A stretch of 64,000 nt of DNA from NCBI RefSeq assembly GCF_003353175.1, contig NZ_QHKS01000009.1:1-64000 (forward strand). Direction: 5' to 3'. The notes below the pieces were generated by a model, which was given only the letters and a program-made list of their open reading frames with translations, was not told the DNA's origin and did no database searches. Each line of letters starts with the position of its first letter. Positions within the stretch are counted from its first letter, which is position 1. The translations under genes and the position numbers were made by a program. Positions 36,829-46,125 of this stretch are shown piece by piece. Origin of the DNA: Paraburkholderia lacunae (GTDB lineage: Bacteria > Pseudomonadota > Gammaproteobacteria > Burkholderiales > Burkholderiaceae).

Positions 36829-37391
36829 GGCGGAGGATTGAGAAGGAAGGGAATTCGCGCATTATAACGTTGCCCAAAAATGAGGTCCCGATCAGTCAAT
36901 ATTTGTCTTATTAAAGCGGGCCGGCCGATGTGGCAGAACACCCTGCGCTCCGCCATGTCACGCAGCGATCCTGACTCGAACAGCCAGCAACTGCCCTCCC
37001 CAGCAGGATTGTCGGCTAGCTTTTTTGGCTTACAACTTATGTGCCGTTAGTTGCAATTTCATCGTCGAGAGAAAGCGTCGCTTTACCGCTGCGCCTCGGA
37101 TCGGGCGGCGGCATCATTGCCCGTAACGACGATGCAAGGCCGCGGCCGAGTTTCGTGAAGGCGAGCGCGATGGACTTGGCGCTCGCGGTCGAACATGAGG
37201 CAGCGCTCAAGGACGCGTGACGGGCGTTGTCCGATCCAGGTCGAGTGCGGCAGGCGGGTTGCGCTTCAGGTTGAATCCACGGAGATTTGAGACAATGAGC
37301 GCCGCCGCCGAATGCCTTCCCCCGGAACAACCGGGTGAAGCTCCGGCTTTCTGAGCAGATGCTGCCCCATCGAACAAGAGATGTTTCAGGC
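36829..37391. other. Intergenic region before DUF6723
   Basis: 563 bases without a clear gene. The first 40 bases carry the TATAAT box of the transglycosylase gene. A short plus-strand frame ending at about 37220 (AMDLALAVEHEAALKDA) looks like the tail of a lost gene but cannot be named. Confidence 0.4.
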
Positions 37392-37652
37392 ATGAGCAAG
37401 ACCGCATTTATTCCCAGCGTACCCGCGGCGTCCGAGGACGACTTTGAAGTTTCGGCGACGTCGAAACTGGCCGGCTACCGGCGCTTCTTCGGCGTGTTGA
37501 AGGTGGTTCGAACGACCGACGGCCGCGTGCTGTTCCCATTCGACGGCTCGCCGGAATTTGGGCCGTTTCCCACTAAGCTGGAAGCGGTCGCGGCGGCGCA
37601 AGTGTATGGCGAACATATCGTCACCAGCGATCTGGCGCGCCCGGAGTTGTAG
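37392..37652 (+). CDS. DUF6723 family protein
   Basis: An 86-residue protein of the DUF6723 family, which is small, cytosolic and Burkholderia-centred. The characteristic string is DDFEVSATSKLAGYRRFF, then RVLFPFDGSPEFGPF. The start at 37392 (MSKTAFIP) is preferred over a Met 57 bases earlier. No function is known. It precedes chrA by 92 bases. Confidence 0.8.
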   Translation: MSKTAFIPSVPAASEDDFEVSATSKLAGYRRFFGVLKVVRTTDGRVLFPFDGSPEFGPFPTKLEAVAAAQVYGEHIVTSDLARPEL

Positions 37653-37744
37653 ACGCTGAAGCGGCGTATCGACGCATATCGACGCACCGGCGTATCCGCT
37701 GACCGCGGAACGTCAAATCGAAGGCTGCAGCGTTCGGAGTTTCA

Positions 37745-39124
37745 ATGCGACAAAGTCGATTTGCACCGGAGGATGAAACGGGCAGCCGCCGCGTTGAAGC
37801 GGTCGAGCCGGTGGTGAGCTTCGGCGAGGCGCTGTGGTACTGGCTGAAGCTTGGCTTTATCAGCTTCGGAGGCCCGGCCGGGCAGATTGCCATCATGCAT
37901 CAGGACCTGGTCGAACGAAAACGCTGGATTTCCGAAAAGCGCTTTTTACACGCGTTGAACTATTGCATGGTCCTCCCCGGACCGGAGGCGCAGCAGCTCG
38001 CCACCTACATCGGCTGGCTGATGCATCGCACGTGGGGCGGCCTGATTGCCGGAGGATTCTTCGTTCTTCCGTCTCTGTTCGTCCTGATCGGACTTTCCTG
38101 GGTCTACATGGCCTTCGGCAGTGTTCCTGCCGTCGCAGGCGTGCTTTATGGCATCAAGCCGGCGGTCACGGCGATCGTGGTGTTCGCCGCGTACAGGATC
38201 GGCTCGCGCGCGCTGAAGAATGCGTGGCTCTATGCCATCGCTGCGGCCGCATTTCTCGCGATCTTCGCGGCCAACGTCCCGTTTCCTCTGATCGTGCTGG
38301 TCGCCGGCGTCATCGGTCACTTCGGCGGCCAGTACGCGCCGGCAAAATTCACCATTGGCGGCGGGCACAAGGCCGGCGAGACGACGTTTGGCCCGGCCAT
38401 CCTCGACGACGACACGCCCACGCCGCGACACGCGCTGTTCACGTGGAGGCGCTTCGCGGCCGTGCTGGCCATCTTCGTGCTCATCTGGCTCGCGGCCGTC
38501 GCGACCCTCACGCTCGCGTTCGGCTGGACCGGCACGATGCCGCAAATGGCCTGGTTTTTCACCAAAGCCGCCTTGCTGACGTTCGGCGGCGCCTATGCGG
38601 TGCTCCCGTACGTCTATCAGGGCGCCGTCGATCATTACCACTGGTTGAGCGGCCTTCAGATGATAGATGGCCTCGCGCTCGGCGAAACGACGCCTGGACC
38701 ACTCATCATGGTTGTCTCCTTCGTCGGCTTCGTTGGAGGGTGGACCAATGCGGTATTCGGGCCGCACGCCGTTCTTGCATCTGCCGTGGTCGCGTCAATC
38801 GTCGTGACGTTTTTTACGTTCCTGCCGTCTTTCCTGTTTATTTTCCTCGGTGGCCCGTTCATCGAGACGACTCACGGCAACCTGAAATTCACTGCGCCGC
38901 TGACAGCCATCACTTCTGCCGTGGTGGGCGTTATTGTGAATCTCGCGGTGTTCTTCGCCATTCACGTGCTATGGCCGCGCGGCATGCAAGGCGCCTTCGA
39001 GTGGCCGTCGTTGCTGATAGGCCTCGCGGCGGGCATCGCGTTGTTTCGATTCAAGGTGGGCGTGATACCGGTGGTGCTGACGTGCGGCGTGGTGGGTCTT
39101 GTGCTGCGGGTGGCTGGTTTGTGA
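37745..39124 (+). CDS. chrA: Chromate transporter ChrA, two-domain
   Basis: A 459-residue chromate-ion transporter of the long CHR type, built from two homologous membrane halves. Each half opens with the family motif: FGEALWYWLKLGFISFGGPA with GQIAIMH (about 26-52) and the WFFTKAALLTFGGAYAVLPY stretch (about 269-288); the PGP motif appears in VLPGPEAQQ and TTPGPLIM. It probably exports chromate. A long competing plus-strand frame (37834-39630) is spurious. No chrB or chrR gene is next to it. Confidence 0.93.
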   Translation: MRQSRFAPEDETGSRRVEAVEPVVSFGEALWYWLKLGFISFGGPAGQIAIMHQDLVERKRWISEKRFLHALNYCMVLPGPEAQQLATYIGWLMHRTWGGLIAGGFFVLPSLFVLIGLSWVYMAFGSVPAVAGVLYGIKPAVTAIVVFAAYRIGSRALKNAWLYAIAAAAFLAIFAANVPFPLIVLVAGVIGHFGGQYAPAKFTIGGGHKAGETTFGPAILDDDTPTPRHALFTWRRFAAVLAIFVLIWLAAVATLTLAFGWTGTMPQMAWFFTKAALLTFGGAYAVLPYVYQGAVDHYHWLSGLQMIDGLALGETTPGPLIMVVSFVGFVGGWTNAVFGPHAVLASAVVASIVVTFFTFLPSFLFIFLGGPFIETTHGNLKFTAPLTAITSAVVGVIVNLAVFFAIHVLWPRGMQGAFEWPSLLIGLAAGIALFRFKVGVIPVVLTCGVVGLVLRVAGL

Positions 39125-39204
39125 GGGTAAGTGGGCGGCGCTGGTTGTGGGTAAAGCCGCATCGTTGCGGAGCGCGCGAGCCATTGAAACCTTCGCGATG
39201 TGGA

Positions 39205-40746
39205 CTAGCGAGTCCCACAGCGAATATCCTCCGCGGTCGAGAGGCGATACGTACCCTTGCCGGCTTCCTTTGCGTCGTACAACGCCGCGTCGGCTCGCTT
39301 CATCAATCGTTCGAAGGACTCGCCGCTCACCGCAAACGCAATGCCGATGCTGGTGCCAATGCTGACGGCCTCGCCTGTTGTCAGCCAGAACGGCCGGGCT
39401 ATCTGGCGAATAATGCGTTGAGCGAGCGCGACGGCGCCGGAAACGGTGGCGTTCTCGAAGGCAATGGCGAACTCGTCGCCACCGAGTCGCGCCACCAGCT
39501 CTTCTCGTTGAAGCATCTCTCTCAATCGGTCTGCGACGGTTACCAGTACCTCGTCGCCGGCATGATGACCCAGTCTGTCGTTAACCTGTTTGAAACCGTC
39601 CAGATCGAGATACATCACCGCCACGGCTGACGCGCGGTTCGACGCGGAACGGCGGAGTATTCGTTCGATCTCGTCGCGCAGTTCGCGGCGATTGGAAAGA
39701 CCCGTGAGTGGGTCGTGACGCGCCAGATAGAGGATTTTCGCTTCGGACTCACGGCGCTCCGTGACGTCCTCGATAATGATGACAGCGCTTCCGTCGGGTA
39801 CCGGATTTCGAGTCATCGCGAGCTGGCGGCCGTCGTTGAGTTCCATGTCGAAGGGACTTTCTTCTTTTGACAGCCATACGGCGCACTGCTCGACGAGCTG
39901 TCTTCTGAGCGTTTCTCCAAACTTCGCCAGGCCCACATGGCCGATAAACTCCGGAAGCGGGACGTTGAGCTTCAGCATGTCGACAGTCGCGCCGAACAGT
40001 TCCGCGGTTCGGCGGTTGGCAATAATCACCTTGCCGGCGCTATCGATCGTGCATAGCCCGTGAGGCATATGGGCCAATGCGGCGTCGAATCTGGCCGCAA
40101 GTTCAGCATGCCGCTGTTCCGCCGTCATCAGGGCAACGAGCACCTTATAGTGTCTCCGGACAACCGAAGCCATTGCGGCGATGTACATGAAGAGCGGTGG
40201 CACGAGAATCCACGAGCCGCCGCGAGGTGCGAGCAGCGCGCCCAGACCGATGGGCAATGCGCCGAGGCAAATCTGTGCGATGGCCAGATAGGGCAAGGCT
40301 GCATTTCTCGACGCGATACCGCCAAGAATTCCGGCGGTTACCATGACGGCGAGTGAGGCCAACTCCGCATCTGGGGACATGACACACGCCATCGTCCCGA
40401 TCCCGAACAGGAAGCAGGCCAGCAGCGAAACCGGCGCGTAGCGCGTTGCCCACGGAGCGGGATGAGCCGCTTCTGTCCGGCTGCGCACAACGTAAGCATG
40501 CGCGATGCCGAGCCGCGCGGCCAGCAGGCATAGATCCGCTATCAGCCATAGCGCCGCCCACCTCTGATGTACGCGGATGAGAGCAACGAGCGCAACAAAT
40601 GCGCTGGCGAGGCCCGACAGGAGCAGTGGCCGGGTATTCTCAAACAACGTCGATAGCATCGACGACCGGATGGCAGCTGTAACCTGTCCGTGACCCGACG
40701 ACGGTGTCGCAAGCACTGAATTGAGGAAGGACGTCCTGCCTGACAT
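39205..40746 (-). CDS. Membrane diguanylate cyclase with PAS-like domain
   Basis: A 513-residue protein that makes cyclic di-GMP. Hydrophobic segments fill residues about 38-190 (roughly five or six helices), then a PAS-like sensor domain (HMPHGLCTIDSAGKVIIANRR near 227), then a GGDEF domain with an intact active site, GGDEF at 422-426. The RxxD inhibitory site is not conserved (REEL). Together these suggest an active enzyme without product inhibition at the I-site. No EAL domain is present. Confidence 0.92.
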   Translation of the reverse strand: MSGRTSFLNSVLATPSSGHGQVTAAIRSSMLSTLFENTRPLLLSGLASAFVALVALIRVHQRWAALWLIADLCLLAARLGIAHAYVVRSRTEAAHPAPWATRYAPVSLLACFLFGIGTMACVMSPDAELASLAVMVTAGILGGIASRNAALPYLAIAQICLGALPIGLGALLAPRGGSWILVPPLFMYIAAMASVVRRHYKVLVALMTAEQRHAELAARFDAALAHMPHGLCTIDSAGKVIIANRRTAELFGATVDMLKLNVPLPEFIGHVGLAKFGETLRRQLVEQCAVWLSKEESPFDMELNDGRQLAMTRNPVPDGSAVIIIEDVTERRESEAKILYLARHDPLTGLSNRRELRDEIERILRRSASNRASAVAVMYLDLDGFKQVNDRLGHHAGDEVLVTVADRLREMLQREELVARLGGDEFAIAFENATVSGAVALAQRIIRQIARPFWLTTGEAVSIGTSIGIAFAVSGESFERLMKRADAALYDAKEAGKGTYRLSTAEDIRCGTR

Positions 40747-41114
40747 GGTGTGGCCGCGCAGAGAAGGTTAGTTTCCGGGCCGCTTCGATAGACGGCAACT
40801 CCGTGTGTTTACGGCGGACGCGGTTACTTTCTTGATGGACGCAGATACTTACTCCACATGCTAGGCCAATTCGCCTGATAAATGCACGACCATGACGATG
40901 GGCGCCGCGGTGACCGGGACGGCGGTGATTGGCGAGGTGACTGGGGTCGTGACCACGAAGACGGCGCCGAGAGGCACGACCACTGACACGAACGGCACTA
41001 ATGTTGCATTCGGCGTGCCGAAACTTCCGCAAGCTCATCCGGTCCGCAAGCGTGATCCCGGTGGCCAGGGATGTCTTTGACGAGGGACGCGGCTGTCGTG
41101 GACGCCCGGATTGG
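40747..41114. other. Gene-free region with a His/Asp/Gly-rich mini-frame
   Basis: 368 bases between two minus-strand genes. The only notable content is a 34-codon plus-strand frame (40882-40986) made almost entirely of His, Asp, Gly, Arg and Trp. It looks like a stub of the low-complexity secreted proteins common in Burkholderia. It has no good Shine-Dalgarno. Confidence 0.35.
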
Positions 41115-41930
41115 CTATTGCGCCGGCGCCACCTGCAGCCAGCGAAATACCTCTCGCCAATGGTCGGCGGTCATCGGGCCGAACCAGTCATTGTGACCGG
41201 CGCCAGACAATAACAAAAAGCGCGCATGCGGATGCAGGCGGGCGAGCCGCTCGGCGTGCCATACGGGGATAAGCGTATCCAGCTCGCAGCCGACTACGAC
41301 GACTTGACCTGCGTAGTGCTCGAGCGCATCGACTGTATCGAACGGGGCATGCAGTATCCATCGCACTGGAAACAGCCGTAGCTTCTCCGCTGCAACGCTT
41401 TCCAGCGAATCCCATGGCGTGACAAGCAGCACACCGGCGACCGCTGATTCTTCACCTCGGATAGCTTGCGCTGCCATACCGGCACCCAGCGACTCGCCAA
41501 CCAGAAATATCGATTCGGCCCATTGAGCGCGGGCGTCGGACAGCGCACTTCGCGACGCGGCCAACGCAGCCTTCATCGTTCGCCTGCCCTGTCGCCCGCC
41601 ATAGCCGGGATATTCGACGAGGACAACGCGGTAGCCAAGGCGCACGAACACTTCGGCAAGCGATTGTTTGTTCTCGGCAGACTCTGCGTTGCCGTGATAC
41701 ACGAGGAACGTTCCAATCGGCTGGCGGCCGACGGGTGCGATGACGTATCCCGCGTACCCGCCTCTGGGGTACCAGGGTTGGACATCATAGTCCGCATGAC
41801 GCCCCATCCGGATATCAGCCACGTTTGCCGCTGGCGGGAGCAAAAGCCGGTCCTGGAACACGTAAAGGGTGACCACTGCCACAACGTAGACGACAAGCGC
41901 CAGCCGCAGGCCGGAAAGAAACAGTGTCAT
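41115..41930 (-). CDS. Alpha/beta hydrolase, membrane-anchored
   Basis: A 271-residue alpha/beta hydrolase of the BEM46/ABHD-like group. A single N-terminal membrane helix (LALVVYVVAVVTLYVF) is followed by the oxyanion HGN (YHGNAES), the nucleophile elbow GESLG, the Asp in GCELDTLIP and the His in GAGHNDW. The second Met (41930) is preferred because GAGGA lies six bases before it and only one base before the first. The substrate is unknown. Confidence 0.87.
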   Translation of the reverse strand: MTLFLSGLRLALVVYVVAVVTLYVFQDRLLLPPAANVADIRMGRHADYDVQPWYPRGGYAGYVIAPVGRQPIGTFLVYHGNAESAENKQSLAEVFVRLGYRVVLVEYPGYGGRQGRRTMKAALAASRSALSDARAQWAESIFLVGESLGAGMAAQAIRGEESAVAGVLLVTPWDSLESVAAEKLRLFPVRWILHAPFDTVDALEHYAGQVVVVGCELDTLIPVWHAERLARLHPHARFLLLSGAGHNDWFGPMTADHWREVFRWLQVAPAQ

Positions 41931-41969
41931 ATCCATTCCTCGCGAAGACCCATCGATCGGATGGCGCTA

Positions 41970-42384
41970 CCGTTCCTGGCGGTATCGTGCGACGCCCTGG
42001 TTTCTTTGGGGTGGCTGCTGGCAAAGTTTCCCCAGCAGGGAAGTCACCCTTCAGGCGAGCTTCGTCACGCCGTTCATTGTCAATTATGGCCGCCGGGAAC
42101 CGTGGGTCTGGGCGCTGGAAATTCTTCCTGCCTATGACGCCATCGCGCGGATGAAAAGCCCGGCGCACTGGCAGACCGATGTGCTCGCCAGCTGGATACT
42201 GGGCACTGGGCACGGCAGTCGGCTATTGGAGTACCACGCGGGATACACCGATATTCGTTCAGCTACTTCCGCATGGGTTCAGTGTGGGCTTGTCAAAGCG
42301 ATTCTAGAGTCAGGCTTCCCGTCGGCGCTGGCGAATACCACGGCCGACCATGACTATCCATCCCGTGAGGAGCACGCGCAATGA
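41970..42384 (+). pseudogene. Truncated PAP2-family phosphatase
   Basis: One frame, open to 42384, reads EVTLQASFVTPFIVNYG, then WALEILPAYDAIARMKSPAHW and DVLASWILGTGHG, the C-terminal half of a PAP2 membrane phosphatase with the final His motif retained. The N-terminal half, with the first two PAP2 signature motifs, is missing. The short intact piece from 42151 might be translated, but it could not form an active enzyme. Upstream is the divergent hydrolase, so the gene lost its 5' end in a rearrangement. Confidence 0.65.
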
Positions 42385-42608
42385 CGACTACAGTCGTATT
42401 GAATTCCACCATCACGTGCCCGGTGTGCGGACATAGGAAAAGCGAGACGATGCCCACCGACGCCTGTGTGTGGTTTTACGAATGCGAGCATTGCAAGACA
42501 GTACTCAGGCCGAAACCCGGTGACTGCTGCGTGTACTGCTCGTATGGAACCAACAGGTGTCCGCCAATGCAGCAGTCTGGCTCGTGCTGTGCGAGCCAGG
42601 TCAGGTGA
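42381..42608 (+). CDS. GDCCVxC domain-containing protein
   Basis: A 75-residue Cys-rich protein. CPVCGH near residue 13 and CEHC near 35 look like a zinc ribbon, and GDCCVYCSYGT with CPPMQ follows. That is the signature of the GDCCVxC family, some members of which contain selenocysteine. Here every position is an ordinary Cys codon, so this is a Cys form. GAGGAG precedes the ATG, and the start overlaps the end of the PAP2 frame by four bases. The function is unknown. Confidence 0.82.
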   Translation: MTTTVVLNSTITCPVCGHRKSETMPTDACVWFYECEHCKTVLRPKPGDCCVYCSYGTNRCPPMQQSGSCCASQVR

Positions 42609-42707
42609 CAGCGTCCCACGCGGTATTGAGCGAGTGTCGTTGTCCCAGGCACGCTGCATCGGCGCTGGATATCGTGAGGCGATTTGATGAACCTTGTGGC
42701 GCTTCGC

Positions 42708-42905
42708 CTAGTGCCGGTCTTGCGAAACACCGCGCAGATTTTCACGAACGCGTTTGGTGACCAGCACGGTAAGGTAGTCCATGATTCGAGCACCGTCGCT
42801 GTATTCGGCCCACGTTTCCGCATACATTTTCGACACCGTCTCAGTAGGCGTATTGGTGTCCGTGGCGATTGCCTTGACGACGTCTTCAAAGTTGGGCTGG
42901 ACCAT
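42708..42905 (-). CDS. DUF3562 family protein
   Basis: A 65-residue helical protein of the DUF3562 family (FEDVVKAIATDTNTPTETVSKMYAE near the N-terminus, then LTVLVTKRVRENL). AGGAGC seven bases before the ATG fixes the start. Small, cytosolic, function unknown. It lies in a run of small accessory genes. Confidence 0.8.
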   Translation of the reverse strand: MVQPNFEDVVKAIATDTNTPTETVSKMYAETWAEYSDGARIMDYLTVLVTKRVRENLRGVSQDRH

Positions 42906-43304
42906 AGTGTGCTCCTGACTTTCGAAGAGAAGGGGCGTGCGGAAAAGCGATTAGACGACGTTGCCGACGCGCAGGCAAATTGAATCGACCTATCGTTGAG
43001 GCAGGTCAGTTGTCGCCATTTTGTCTACACAGATTCTGTCGCTTACCTGACCAGTTGCGTGCTTACTTCACCTCTGCGCGACCGCTACCGGCGACCCTGC
43101 AGATGCACACGTTGAGCGCGCACTGCACAAATCCAATCGTTTCAGAGGCTTGCCCCGCTTGCTCGCGAATTGTCCACAGCCTTGCAAACAGATTACGTGG
43201 ACAACTTGCGGGCCATACCCGCAGCGTGGCATCGCCGATGCAGTCTGGGAAACGCTCATAAACCGTATATACTGTTTATATCATTTCTCAATCAGGAGAT
43301 GAAC
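42906..43304. other. Intergenic region between DUF3562 and the basic RHH-like gene
   Basis: About 400 bases. It contains an 8-bp inverted repeat (TTGTCCAC at 43171-43178 and GTGGACAA at 43198-43205) and the near-symmetrical GTATATACTGTTTATAT at 43265-43281, just before the next gene's Shine-Dalgarno. The latter could be a -10 region overlapping an operator. No gene seen. Confidence 0.45.
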
Positions 43305-43751
43305 ATGAGCGAAGCAAGCATCAGGAAGCCGACGAAGAAGGCCTTTCACTTCCCCAAGAACGCCAACGGTCACGCGAAGACCGGTGACAAGCGGGCACAT
43401 GAGGTAAGCGCGCCGGCCAGCGAAGTCGCAGAGGCAAAACCTGTCTCGACAAAGGCCCCAAAACAGAAGCGCGCCGCAGCGGTCGAGGCGGCACCAGCCA
43501 GTGCCGCTACCGAAATGAAGCCGAAGCGCGCGAAGAAGGAAAAGGTTGTGCGCGACAGCTTTACCATGCCGACGTCTGATTACGAAAAAATCGCGGCGCT
43601 GAAACAGAAGTGTCTTGATGCAGGCGTATCGGTGAAAAAGAGCGAGCTGCTACGGGCTGGCCTGCTCCTGCTCGAATCGGCTGCACCCAAGCGTCTGCTG
43701 GCAGCCATTGCCGCAGTCGAAACCGTCAAGACCGGTCGACCAGCAAAATAG
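43305..43751 (+). CDS. Basic protein with Lys/Ala-rich N-terminus and RHH-like C-terminus
   Basis: A 148-residue protein in two parts. The N-terminal 80 residues are Lys/Ala/Pro-rich and histone-H1-like (SEASIRKPTKKAFHFPKN onward). The C-terminal 65 (DSFTMPTSDYEKIAALK, then SVKKSELLRAGLLLLES) resemble a ribbon-helix-helix-type DNA-binding module. CAGGAG is six bases before 43305; an ATG at 43299 abuts it and is rejected. It probably binds DNA, but neither target nor partner is known. Confidence 0.72.
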   Translation: MSEASIRKPTKKAFHFPKNANGHAKTGDKRAHEVSAPASEVAEAKPVSTKAPKQKRAAAVEAAPASAATEMKPKRAKKEKVVRDSFTMPTSDYEKIAALKQKCLDAGVSVKKSELLRAGLLLLESAAPKRLLAAIAAVETVKTGRPAK

Positions 43752-44026
43752 TAGCGGGGTGGTTTCTCGCGGCACACGACAAGCGCGCCAGCAATTCTTT
43801 GCTGCTTATGTCTGCCTCGCCCGACTTGCTCCGCCACTCATTCCGACGCCGGGGTTCGGAACTTGCGTTCCTCGTGCATCTGCTCGAGTTGGCCTCTTCA
43901 AGGTTTTCAAAGGTTTGTACAGGCACGCTGCGGTTGATGACTTAATGTTTGCAGTCGCCAATTGCAGCGTGTAACTGAGTACTGCGTGAGTACTGCATAA
44001 CAGGCGACTTCGGCCGAGGAGCGAAG

Positions 44027-44752
44027 ATGTCGGATAAGCATCTTTCCAGCAGGTTTGATGTCGACCTCAACCTGCTTTCAACGAGGCTGTTTGAAATGGG
44101 CGGGCTGGTCGAGGCACAGATTGCGCGCGCGATGGAGGCGCTGAACACATTTGACCTGTACCTCACATTCGACGTGGATCTTGTCGAACGCGTCTTCGAC
44201 GGTGAACGCCGGCTCAATGCGATGGAAATCGAAATTGACGAGGAAATTAGCAACATCATCGCCCGGAGGCAACCAGCCGCTCGTGACCTGCGCCTCCTGA
44301 TGGCCGCCTCGAAATGCGTCGCGAACCTCGAGCGTGCGGGCGACGAGGCACACAAGATAGTGAAGCGAACCCGTCGGATTGCCATGGAAGCAAACGCTCA
44401 GAACATCAACATCACTGAAATCAAGGTTTCGGGCGAAATGGCTTCAAACGTTCTTCGCCGGGCTCTGGATGCGTTTGCCCGGATGGACATGACTGCCGCA
44501 GAACAGATTATCCGCGACGACGAAGCCATCGATAGCCAGTTCCGGACGTTCGTGCGCAAACTCGTGACATACATGATGGACGACGCGCGAACAATTTCCA
44601 CGGGGCTGGACTATCTGTTCATTGCGAAGGCCATCGAACGTATCGGCGACCATGCGACCAACATCGCCGAGTCCGTCGTCTATGTGGCTCGCGGCACCGA
44701 TATTCGCCACGAACATAGAAAGCAGCAGGAGCGCGACGGTTCGCGCAGTTGA
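44027..44752 (+). CDS. phoU: PhoU-family phosphate signalling protein
   Basis: A 241-residue all-helical PhoU with two homologous three-helix halves. The metal-binding ExxxD-type repeats appear as ANLERAGDEAHKI (about 105-117) and KAIERIGDHATNIAE (about 203-217). GAGGA before the ATG supports the start. PhoU normally tunes PstSCAB and PhoR, but none of these genes is near, so this is probably an extra, orphan copy. Confidence 0.93.
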   Translation: MSDKHLSSRFDVDLNLLSTRLFEMGGLVEAQIARAMEALNTFDLYLTFDVDLVERVFDGERRLNAMEIEIDEEISNIIARRQPAARDLRLLMAASKCVANLERAGDEAHKIVKRTRRIAMEANAQNINITEIKVSGEMASNVLRRALDAFARMDMTAAEQIIRDDEAIDSQFRTFVRKLVTYMMDDARTISTGLDYLFIAKAIERIGDHATNIAESVVYVARGTDIRHEHRKQQERDGSRS

Positions 44753-44947
44753 CGGCGAAGCGAGCGGGCAGTTCTCGGAACGCAGGTGCCGATGCGCTGC
44801 GGTCATCCGCTCAACGCTAGCAGTTGCATTCGAATAAGCATCTCGGGCAATGGAAATCGAGCCGCCGGGTCGACGAGAGGGCGTCGTTCAAAGTTGGCAC
44901 GCCAGGCTTATGCACAGTGGGATTGCGATGCGGCAAACCGTGAGTCC

Positions 44948-45256
44948 CTACAACGTCGGTAATCGCTCAAAGTGTTCGAAGCGGGCAAACGGTGGCAGGA
45001 CCTCGGTAACCTCGAGCCTGTCGACAAGCGCGGCGGGCATGCCCTCACCTAACCAGGCACATATTTCTGCAAGCTGCTCCGGCGAGCCCTGAACCATCAC
45101 CTCCACCGAGCCGTCCATGCGGTTGCGAACCCAGCCGGTGACGCCCAGTGCATGGGCGCGGTGTACACAGGCCTCCCGATAGCCAATGCCCTGCACGAGG
45201 CCGTGCACCCTCACCAGCCGCATCTCGAGCACCCCATCTTTCTGGTCGTCTTCCAT
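44948..45256 (-). CDS. acyP: Acylphosphatase
   Basis: A 102-residue acylphosphatase. The phosphate loop is VQGIGYREA, where Arg is the catalytic residue (family form VQGVGFR), and the second catalytic residue is the Asn in GWVRN. The first 11 residues (MEDDQKDGVLE) exceed the usual start; initiation at 45223 (MRLVRVHG) would give the family's typical length of about 91. Short stand-alone cytosolic enzyme that hydrolyses acyl phosphates. Confidence 0.9.
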   Translation of the reverse strand: MEDDQKDGVLEMRLVRVHGLVQGIGYREACVHRAHALGVTGWVRNRMDGSVEVMVQGSPEQLAEICAWLGEGMPAALVDRLEVTEVLPPFARFEHFERLPTL

Positions 45257-45539
45257 CCGCGTAGTTCCAGCGTTGGTTGTCACGATGTCCTGCGCGCCGA
45301 AGGGCGCCGCATGAACGCGCCTATTGCGGAGTTGGGAAGCTATCGCGTCAACGCTACCCACTGGTGAGCGGCGCCCCACCAGCCGTCTATCTGCCAAAGC
45401 TATCTTAATGACGGCAGGCCGGCAATCTCTGCAAATTCCTTTTGGCGTGCGGTGCGACGGTTGGCCGCCTATAGTGGAACTACGGTCGCTTTATGGCGAG
45501 TTTGCTTTCAGGACCCGTATTTTTGACGAGGACGGCAGA

Positions 45540-45878
45540 ATGGCTACCGCTTCTGGTTTTGTTGACAGCCCGCAGGAAGAGACGCCGCAATCGCTGCTGG
45601 CGCTGGTTCAATATCTCGAACTCTCGCTGGACAAGGGGAAGTGCATCGTCATGATGCGCCACGACGCGGACGTATGTTCGGTCTACGTCGGCGATCCGGC
45701 GGACGAGGAGAACGAGTTGACCGGTCACGGAACCATTGCAGCGGGCGTGGCTAACGAGATACTCGAACTGACGCAGGCAGGTGTAAACCGGCTAGCGATC
45801 GGCGACCAGACGTACCGGTTTGTTCGAAGCTTTACGCACGTTGATGGTGTCGGAGCGGTAGTTTTCGGACCGGCGTAG
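45540..45878 (+). CDS. Hypothetical protein, 112 residues
   Basis: A 112-residue acidic protein (MATASGFVDSPQEETP onward) containing a long helix (LLALVQYLELSL), then CIVMMRHDADVCSVYVG and VNRLAIGDQTYRFVRSF. GAGGA seven bases before the ATG supports 45540. The same frame is open upstream to about 45408 with sequence that could be coding (FAFRTRIFDEDGR), so a longer protein is possible. No family is recognised. Confidence 0.6.
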   Translation: MATASGFVDSPQEETPQSLLALVQYLELSLDKGKCIVMMRHDADVCSVYVGDPADEENELTGHGTIAAGVANEILELTQAGVNRLAIGDQTYRFVRSFTHVDGVGAVVFGPA

Positions 45879-45906
45879 GCTGCCGCGGACTGACGTCAGC
45901 CAAGTG

Positions 45907-46125
45907 CTAGCCGTGGTTATCGACCCAGGCACGCGCCCAGTCTAGTCCCGCGAGCTGGGCCTCTTCTTCCGTATCAAAAACGCCGAGTACTCCGGAGGCT
46001 TCAACCATCTTTGTTTCGCGGGTGATGGTTCCGCTGGCTGCGTATCGTTCAGGCAAAAGAACATCCTCTTGCTGAAGTATGGCGTGACCGAAGATGCGGT
46101 ATCCCTTGTAGCTTCCCGATTCCAT
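45907..46125 (-). CDS. Hypothetical protein, 72 residues, third gene of a coupled operon
   Basis: A 72-residue protein (MESGSYKGYRIFGHAILQ onward, ending EEEAQLAGLDWARAWVD) resembling the small single-domain proteins that bind via a Trp-rich C-terminal helix. Its ATG overlaps the upstream stop by one base (TGATG), so it is read by re-initiation. No known function. Confidence 0.65.
   Translation of the reverse strand: MESGSYKGYRIFGHAILQQEDVLLPERYAASGTITRETKMVEASGVLGVFDTEEEAQLAGLDWARAWVDNHG

Noticed and set aside
37834..39630. A 598-codon plus-strand frame overlapping chrA
   Set aside because: It is an Arg-rich alternative frame inside chrA that runs on over the convergent diguanylate cyclase gene. 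The chrA frame has the family motifs.
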